Assembly (NCBI RefSeq): GCF_030867095.1
Contig: NC_081828.1
Span: 53,421,434-53,485,433 of the forward strand
DNA from: Alligator mississippiensis
Taxonomy: Eukaryota; Chordata; Crocodylia; Alligatoridae
Direction: 5' to 3'
Length of the DNA stretch: 64,000 nucleotides
This document shows positions 59,069 to 64,000 of the stretch, in pieces. The position numbers were made by a program, and so were the translations under genes. Below the pieces are notes generated by a model. It ran no database searches. It was not told the origin of the DNA and saw only the letters and a program-made list of their open reading frames with translations. Each line of letters begins with the position of its first letter. Within the stretch, counting starts at the first letter, position 1.

Positions 59069-62000
59069 TGTACACAGACTTCTAGTGTCAGTCTACTCAA
59101 CCCTGTGTTTAGAGATAAAGTCACATCCTCACTCGCACTCACTAGTCCCCCTCCTCATACATCCAAGAACCACATTTTTTTTTTGCCATACCATTGCACT
59201 GGGAGATTATGTTAAATTGCTTGTCCACCATGACTTCTCAATCCTTTTCAGTCACTGCTTTCCAGTATACAGTTCCCCATTCTGTGCTTATGGACTATGC
59301 TCTTTGGCTTAGATTTTCAAAGGTGTTGAGAAATGGAAAGGTCAACTGATATCTACAATGCAAGCAAATTGCTTGCATTAAATGTGTTATTTTTTATTTT
59401 AAGAAGACAAAATTGTGCAAATAGACACATCCACAGTGAATTTAGGGACATTACTAGGGCATTTGACTGGGGCATCTACATTGGCATACTAAGTTTATAG
59501 CAGTATAAATGCAGACATACTTAGCTGCTCTGGTCCTTATGATCAGACAAGATAAACATTCCATTGGAACTGCCTCAGTAGAGTCACACTATAGGAAAGA
59601 GATCATAGGAAAAATAAAACAACATAATTAAATCTTAATGGTGAAAATATTTCAAACAATAAAGTTATTTGAGACTTTGCCTGCTTTACTCCACAGTACC
59701 ACTCCATAGTACTACAAGTACGCTGTAGACATTTGACCAAATCATCACCTAAGAATTGAAGCTTACAATATTTGTTTTACAGCAGATGATATGTCCCTCC
59801 CTGACCAGATAGTGGTTCTCATTACTATAGTGTCTGAATCTTTGGTAAAAGATTAATAATGTTAATCACATTAGAACTAGCAAATTATAACAGAGACCAC
59901 CCTGGCGTCTTATACACATACTAAGTCTCAATTGCTGGACTTTGTGGGTCCCTGCAGGGTGGAAAACCATGGAAGTTCCCCATGGTAAAGTAACAGCATT
60001 GGAGCTTCTCCACAATCATTGCTGCAACTTCACAATTGTCATGGTTTCTGTAATATTTATGCATTGCAGTCAGTAATTTCTGCAGTCTCTCTTTCCACCA
60101 CAAGTGGAACTACACCTATTTTGCTGCCTCTGTAGCCTTTTCTTAGGGATTACATGGCATACAGCCACATCAACAGCAAGCATACATTCAGTGAAGGCTT
60201 ATCAGCTGTCAATAAATTTACACCCGGCTGGGTAAAATAAGACAGTAAAAACTGCCTCCTCATGTCAAAAAGTATGTTGTTTTTCAGCTGTACCTATCAG
60301 TAAAAATGGCCTGAAATATTTTCCTGCTATCTTTGTTAACAGTTTTCTTCTTCCTTTTTCAGCAACAAATTTAATATAATAACAAAAAGAATCAAACCAA
60401 AGCTAGGCTGCTTAGTCACTCTGAGTCACTTCATAGTCATTTTAATATGCCAACTTGACCTCAAACAATAATGTATTAAAGGATGGAATCTAAACATGGA
60501 TGTGTACAGCTTTAAAGAGCAGTGATACCAGCCAAAATTGTTTTGCAACCTCACCTTTCCACACTGCTAGAGCATTTTAAATTTTTTAATCTGCATTTAT
60601 TAGCTTTTAGGCTGATGTTGAAATCTTGTCGGTACACAAAAGACTAGTGTACCAATAAAAATGTGATTATTGTCATTAATCTTTTATCAGTTATTCTGAA
60701 ACCTGGTGAACTGTTATCTGGTTAAAGAGGGACATGTCAATTGACCTTGCAACCTGGAAACCTTGGCATTTAGTTACATACATATTTAAAGCAGAAACAC
60801 ACCTGGAACTCAATTATACAGGGATTTCTGTCACTGTGTTACTGACATAGGGCCCCTGATGTAGAAAGTGAATGAGTGGGAGGTTCTGACCATAGAAAAC
60901 AGCTGCTGCTTCTCATCTGAGCTATCACGGGGGTCTGTCCTGATCCAAAAATGTCAACAAATTCTGGGAAAGATCAATGATGAGTTGCTGGGGGATTCAC
61001 AAATTCTGGCAAGCTTCCAACAGGAAAAAAACACCACTTTATCTCTTCCCTCAAGGCAAATTCTCAGGAAATTTAGCAGATTACACTAATTCAGGGGAAA
61101 GCAGTGAACCAAAGCAATGGAATTGCATGTGCAAACATTTGGACTCATATATGACGTTAACTTCAGACTCGTGCACACAAACATAGATAATATTGTGCAC
61201 TCCTACATATATACAAAGATGACTTCATACAAATTCACATGCAAATGCATGCAGACTTTCAGACATAATATAGATACACAAGAATACATGCATGCATGTA
61301 CATGTTTGCAGATGCACATAGAAGAGGGCATCCAGACAAAGTCACGCCCAGATGTAAACAAATACACACATAAGCATGCAACAGCGGACACAACTGAATA
61401 TTTGATGGCAAAATAAGGATTGTAAATCTGGAAAGTCTGAGACAAAGATGCACATTGCAGTAAAGAAGGAGCTGAGCATTATGAAAGCTGGGTTTGACAA
61501 AGTATATTAACTCTCTCCACTCTCTGGATGCCATCCTAAACTCTGGCTACTCTACATCTAAACTCCAGGTACACTTTTAGAGATGCATATTCTTCTTTGC
61601 TCTACATTGCTAATCTCTGTATACCATCCCAGTAACATATATACTGGTACATTTTTACCATACATTACCCAGGGCGCTAGAATAAGGGCTCTGCTCTCAC
61701 TGGGTAGAAGCCTGTCCAGAGCCAGCAGCAGATCTGCTTAGGGGAGGGAATAATCCTGATGCCATGGACTGCAATATTGCCCCGTCTGGTCAGTAGGGAT
61801 TTTGGCCAGGGCTGGGGCCTGGTGTTGCCAGCTTTGGAAAACAGAATTTCTCCAGACAAACCCTGACAAGTCACTGAATGTTGCAAGGAAGACTGATCTT
61901 GTGACCGAATGGTACAATTAATGACATTACGTCATGTTGAAGGAAAAAACAATCTCCTGGAATAGCTTCAGTCAGAGTTAGCAATGCTAAAGGCAGCCCC

Positions 62001-62099
62001 CAGGAAATGCCACACCTGTGCCTCCCTGGTGAAAGGCGAGGATGGGGTACCGGAAAGCCTCAGCCCCTGCTGCCTTGTGGGTGACCCTGTGGAGGGGAC
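59069..62099. other. Right-flank sequence, unassigned
   Basis: AT-rich, with few repeats. No exon, RNA gene or known repeat recognised on either strand; RGS16, expected next by human synteny, was not found. Confidence 0.5.
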
Positions 62100-62570
62100 A
62101 GGCTAGGGGAGCTCTCCCTCAGAGAAAAGCACCAGGCTTGGAAGACAACGCAGGGGCCAGGAGGACCCGAGGCCCAAGACCTGAGGAAGAGTGAGGCCTA
62201 GTGAGCGGCCTGGATGAGAGCATGAGGCCAAGTGGGAGGCCTGAATACAAGTAGGGCCTAGGAGGAAGCCTGACTGAGAGCGAGGCCCAGGTACATCGAC
62301 AGACACCTGAGGCCTGGGTGGGCCATAGGCCGAATTGGGGGGTCCAGGCACATCAGCAGACACCTGAGGCCCACAGGGCAGAAAGCCCCATGGCCCCAGT
62401 GGAGGGGCACGAGTAGCTGCCCCAGTGAGGGAACATGTCGCCCAGGCCCATTTAAGGACACCTGAGGCCAAGTTGGGCCAGAGGCCAAGTGTGGCCCAGT
62501 TAAGGGGCCGGGGGCAGACCAGGACAGAAGCTGGATGGAGGGGACAGGCACCCCCTAAAGCTCCTTGTCA
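62100..62570. repeat. Minisatellite-like imperfect repeats
   Basis: Variable copies of the phrase (A)GACACCTGAGGCC(C/T) with GAGGCC/AGGCC spacers over about 470 bp, GC-rich. Unit length is irregular. Confidence 0.55.
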
Positions 62571-64000
62571 CCAACTGGGAGCAACAGAGGTGCCAGCCCA
62601 GCCCTCACGTGAACCCTAGCCCCTTGGTGCCACTGAAGCACATGTAGCTGGTTGGCTGGTAGCGCTGATGTCCCTCTGCCTCTCTAACACTGCCCCGAAC
62701 CCTCTGCTTGTGACCCAGACTGCTTGGCCTCCCCCTACCCCCTTGTAGATCGTCCCTTCCTCCCCTCCCTCATCTCTCTTTCCTCTGTTTCATCTGTCCA
62801 GCGTTCCACTTCGTCCACGCCATCTCTCATTATATGGCTCCTCTATAGTCCTGGTTACCACCCCATTAGCAAAACAACATGTTCATTTTATCAATATAAA
62901 AAAAGGCTAATGGGATGGTTGTTTGTGAACACCTGGACCTCTACTTACGTGCTGTGCCCATTCAGTCCCTCTTCTCTGTCTCTGTGTTACCAGACCAAGT
63001 GATCTGCAGAGCAAGGTCTTTGTCGGCCTCTGTATCTGTGTAGTAAATAGCATGGTCTGGATAGCACTGCAGTAGGAATCATAAGCAGTAGGAATCATAA
63101 GCAGAGGACACACAACCCAGAGAAGTAAGGACAGGAGATACTACAGGGAGAGAGGACTGTAGTGAGTGCAGCCTATAGGGCAAAGGGAAAGGCAGATGAG
63201 GGGCATGTGCATCCCCAAAATGGGTGAAGGACATCCTGGCCAAGCATGCTGACAGGAACCTCTGGGTGACCATATTCCCTCACAGTACAGGGGAGTAGTA
63301 AGCTGCTTAGCTTCCTCCCACAAAAGGTAGGAAAAGAAAAGGATCATTGAGAGGAAGGGTGATCTTCCAAGAAGTTCTCTCAGCCTGATGGTAGACTTTG
63401 CAGTTTTGCAAACACATCCTAACTTTTAGCTTCATAGTCCAACCCATCATGGGCTTGATCATTGGTTCAATCTATACTTTTGCAATGCTGACTGAGATAC
63501 TCCATGTTTTGATATGCGTCCAAATTGTCCATTTATTTCTAAATAATTTAATTAAGCTATGCAGTCAAGAGAGTTGTAGGACAGGGCGGGAAGAGGTGAA
63601 TTCAGCAGCAGGGCACAGAATGGGTATAGATCTCAGAAGTCAACTCCCAGAAGGGACTGAGAATGCACAGGTCAACTCAGCAACTTTGGGCAGTGAATGA
63701 ATTAAGGGGTCTTTCTCTGCAAGGCAATAATTACATAATGTTCTTCTCAGGTCTTAGGAAAGGTCACAAAGTTCCCAGGATCAAACAGGCTCATTAATAA
63801 TTCTGTAAAGCAACAAGTACAGGGTCCTGTGGGAACCACTAAAACAGAAGGCTTAGGGTGGGGTAAGTATTATAGCTGGGCTCTGATCCTAAGCTTTGTA
63901 TTGGTTTCTTACTTTTTAAAACCCAGAATCAACTCTTTTCTTCTGATTCCAAATCCCATAGTCCATACCCTGGAAAACTATGGTCACACTTTATTGGAAC
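62571..64000. other. Right edge, unassigned
   Basis: Nothing recognised except a direct duplication of AGCAGTAGGAATCATA at about 63069-63100. Confidence 0.5.

Noticed and set aside
59921-60103. 60-codon minus-strand frame
   Set aside because: Chance length, no recognised family, and no splice signals or poly(A) context.
1-64000. tRNA, rRNA or snRNA genes
   Set aside because: No cloverleaf with intact A/B boxes or rRNA-like segment was recognised by eye; a covariance-model scan would be needed to exclude small RNAs.

Overview
The window looks like a piece of a reptilian (most likely crocodilian, less likely turtle) nuclear genome. It holds split vertebrate genes with long introns, many 5'-truncated CR1 LINEs in both orientations, and several families of non-autonomous hAT-type DNA transposons with 8-bp target duplications. 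A bird would be expected to have fewer DNA transposons and shorter introns. The species call is inference from repeat content, not from a database match.

Two host genes are convincing and point towards each other. (1) 0.3-23.2 kb, plus strand: the 3' part of an RGSL1-like gene (regulator of G-protein signalling like 1). I traced 13 exons with consistent reading phase, covering an RGS-type helical region, a second RGS-like region and a membrane segment. The 5' exons lie left of the window. (2) 41.2-56.3 kb, minus strand: a complete RNASEL (2-5A-dependent ribonuclease L). Six coding exons join in phase into a 727-residue protein with ankyrin repeats, a kinase-like domain and a KEN ribonuclease domain. 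A CpG-rich promoter region lies at about 55.6-56.35 kb, with a likely non-coding first exon whose donor is at 56139/56138. The order RGSL1(+) - RNASEL(-) matches human 1q25, which supports both calls.

The rest is mostly transposon debris. Intron 10 of RGSL1 (9.8-19.8 kb) is swollen by nested hAT, CR1 and a candidate LTR. The space between the genes (23.2-41.2 kb) holds hAT elements, CR1 copies, MITEs and an unexplained CpG-rich block at 35.6-36.9 kb. RNASEL introns carry more hAT, CR1, a palindromic foldback repeat and a candidate solo LTR. From 56.4 kb to the right edge there is a long CR1 reverse-transcriptase fragment, a minisatellite-like stretch and otherwise featureless sequence.

The most interesting observation is in RNASEL. 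The KEN nuclease domain carries an in-frame Asn/Lys-rich low-complexity insert of about 33 residues between the catalytic Trp and the catalytic Asp/Arg/His group, while all four catalytic residues are kept. Next come a perfect interferon-response-type element in the RNASEL CpG island, the CpG-rich block between the genes, and the choice of RGSL1 terminal exon.
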